The notes under the pieces are model-generated. The model did not search any database, was not told the origin of the DNA, and was given only the letters and a program-made list of their open reading frames with translations. A stretch of DNA of 14,959 bases from JANFXS01 sp022791155. Its GTDB lineage: Bacteria > Bacillota > Clostridia > Lachnospirales > Anaerotignaceae. Position 1 is the first letter of the stretch, and every line of letters starts with the position of its first letter. The stretch is taken from NCBI GenBank assembly GCA_949743895.1, contig CATJUX010000089.1:1-14959 (forward strand), written 5' to 3'. Positions 14,154-14,959 of this stretch are shown piece after piece. The position numbers and the translations under genes were made by a program.

Positions 14154-14809
14154 ACAAAAAAATTGCTGTTATAAACACAAATCCCCTCACATATGACATG
14201 CTTAACAGTCTTTTTGAAAAAATGATTCCAGAGGCCAGTGTGTTCAACATACTTGACGACAGCCTTTTGCCTGAAGCAAGAAAAAACGGTGTGACAGATG
14301 ACATAATCAGCAAAATGAGAATGTATGTCAAATGCGCCGAGCTCACAGGCGCCGACGTGATTTTGAACCAGTGTTCGTCAGTGGCTCAGGCGGTTGAAAT
14401 TCTTCAAAAAGAAACAAAAATTCCTTTCATAAAAATTGATGCGCCAATGGCCGAAAAAGCTGTTGCCACAGGCGAAAAAATAACAATTATCGCCACAGCG
14501 GAATCAACACTTGAGCCAAGCCAAAAGCTTGTTGAAAGCACAGCTGTGAAGTTTGGGAAAAATGTGACGGTCAAAACAGTGCTTGTGGAGGGCGCGCTTG
14601 ACGCGCTTTCAGAGCCGGAAGGAGAGGCCAAACATAACAAAATGATATTAAACGAGATAGAAAAACAGTCTGCCGATTGCGATGTCATAGTTTTGGCGCA
14701 GGCAAGCATGCACAGAGTTATGGACAAAGTTGGCAAAACATCAGTTCCGGTTTTCTCAAGCCCCGAAACCGCCGTTTTGAAAATCAGAGAAATGCTTCGT
14801 GAAAACTGA
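14150..14809 (+). CDS. Aspartate/glutamate racemase superfamily protein
   Basis: A 219-aa cytoplasmic protein of the Asp/Glu/hydantoin racemase superfamily, which holds two-cysteine racemases and one-cysteine decarboxylases and isomerases. The N-terminal half begins IAVINTNPLTYDML and keeps the first-site cysteine C75 (LNQCSSVAQA). The second-site cysteine is absent: the matching block reads VIVLAQASMHRV (about 180-191). Such a protein would not work as a classic two-base amino acid racemase. The middle block APMAEKAVATGEKI(T)IIAT is typical of the family. The start overlaps the regulator stop (ATGA) and follows AAGGAG. It is the last gene of the TRAP operon, so it probably acts on the imported acid or its product. 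The superfamily is clear; the reaction is unknown. Confidence 0.82.
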   Translation: MNKKIAVINTNPLTYDMLNSLFEKMIPEASVFNILDDSLLPEARKNGVTDDIISKMRMYVKCAELTGADVILNQCSSVAQAVEILQKETKIPFIKIDAPMAEKAVATGEKITIIATAESTLEPSQKLVESTAVKFGKNVTVKTVLVEGALDALSEPEGEAKHNKMILNEIEKQSADCDVIVLAQASMHRVMDKVGKTSVPVFSSPETAVLKIREMLREN

Positions 14810-14819
14810 GTTTTGATGG

Positions 14820-14844
14820 TTTGCATAGCAAATGTTTGTTTTTG
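14820..14844 (+). terminator. Weak candidate terminator of the TRAP operon
   Basis: TTTGC (14820-14824) and GCAAA (14828-14832) form a short 5-bp stem, followed by TGTTTGTTTTTG. The stem is AT-rich and short, so termination may be weak or lie beyond the window. The remaining right edge (14845-14959) shows no gene; GTTAAACATTAAC near 14909-14921 is a small inverted repeat. Confidence 0.3.
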
Positions 14845-14959
14845 ATTGTATAGGTTTTGAAAATTTATGCCAAATGGTCTTTTAACTTTTTGAAAATTCC
14901 CAATAGCGTTAAACATTAACAAAGGCTAAAACTTGAACTGCCGACAAAAAGCGTGGCCA

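Overview
The window reads as chromosomal DNA of an anaerobic, low-to-moderate GC member of the Bacillota, most likely Clostridia. This is inferred from strong AGGAGG-type ribosome binding sites, TTGACA/TATAAT-type promoters, heavy use of ATA (Ile) and AGA/AGG (Arg) codons, an EpsC-type serine acetyltransferase, and two FCD-domain GntR regulators next to a TRAP transporter. No insertion sequence, phage gene, CRISPR array or rRNA was seen.

Layout. Positions 1-455 are a non-coding leader with two candidate promoters and a perfect 14-bp palindrome. They precede a FadR/FCD-type GntR regulator (456-1121). A separately promoted serine O-acetyltransferase follows (1248-2147). Then come a spacer with two hairpins, a tRNA-Gly(CCC) gene with its own promoter and terminator (2639-2752), and a MATE exporter (2791-4137). 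The MATE gene converges on a minus-strand two-gene operon: an AEC-family permease (6128-5205) followed by a sugar-phosphate isomerase/epimerase-like TIM barrel (5191-4424). A bidirectional terminator sits between the convergent units. Divergent from the AEC operon is an IlvD/EDD-family dehydratase (6516-8174) with a strong terminator.

After a 0.9-kb AT-rich spacer comes a tight operon of six genes (9093-14809). It encodes a TRAP substrate-binding lipoprotein, TRAP small and large permeases, a LarA-like (DUF2088) protein, a second FadR/FCD GntR regulator, and an Asp/Glu-racemase-superfamily protein. Gaps are about 100, -4, 20, 27 and -4 nt.

How the genes may work together. The last operon looks like a self-regulated uptake-and-conversion cassette for an organic acid. 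The TRAP system would import a carboxylate. The LarA-like protein is a candidate 2-hydroxyacid racemase/epimerase, and the racemase-superfamily protein acts on a related small acid. The FCD regulator would sense the substrate or product. The IlvD/EDD dehydratase, AEC permease and TIM-barrel isomerase could form a second (sugar-)acid module. They could equally be ordinary branched-chain amino acid synthesis beside an unrelated transport unit. The substrate of neither module can be read from the sequence.
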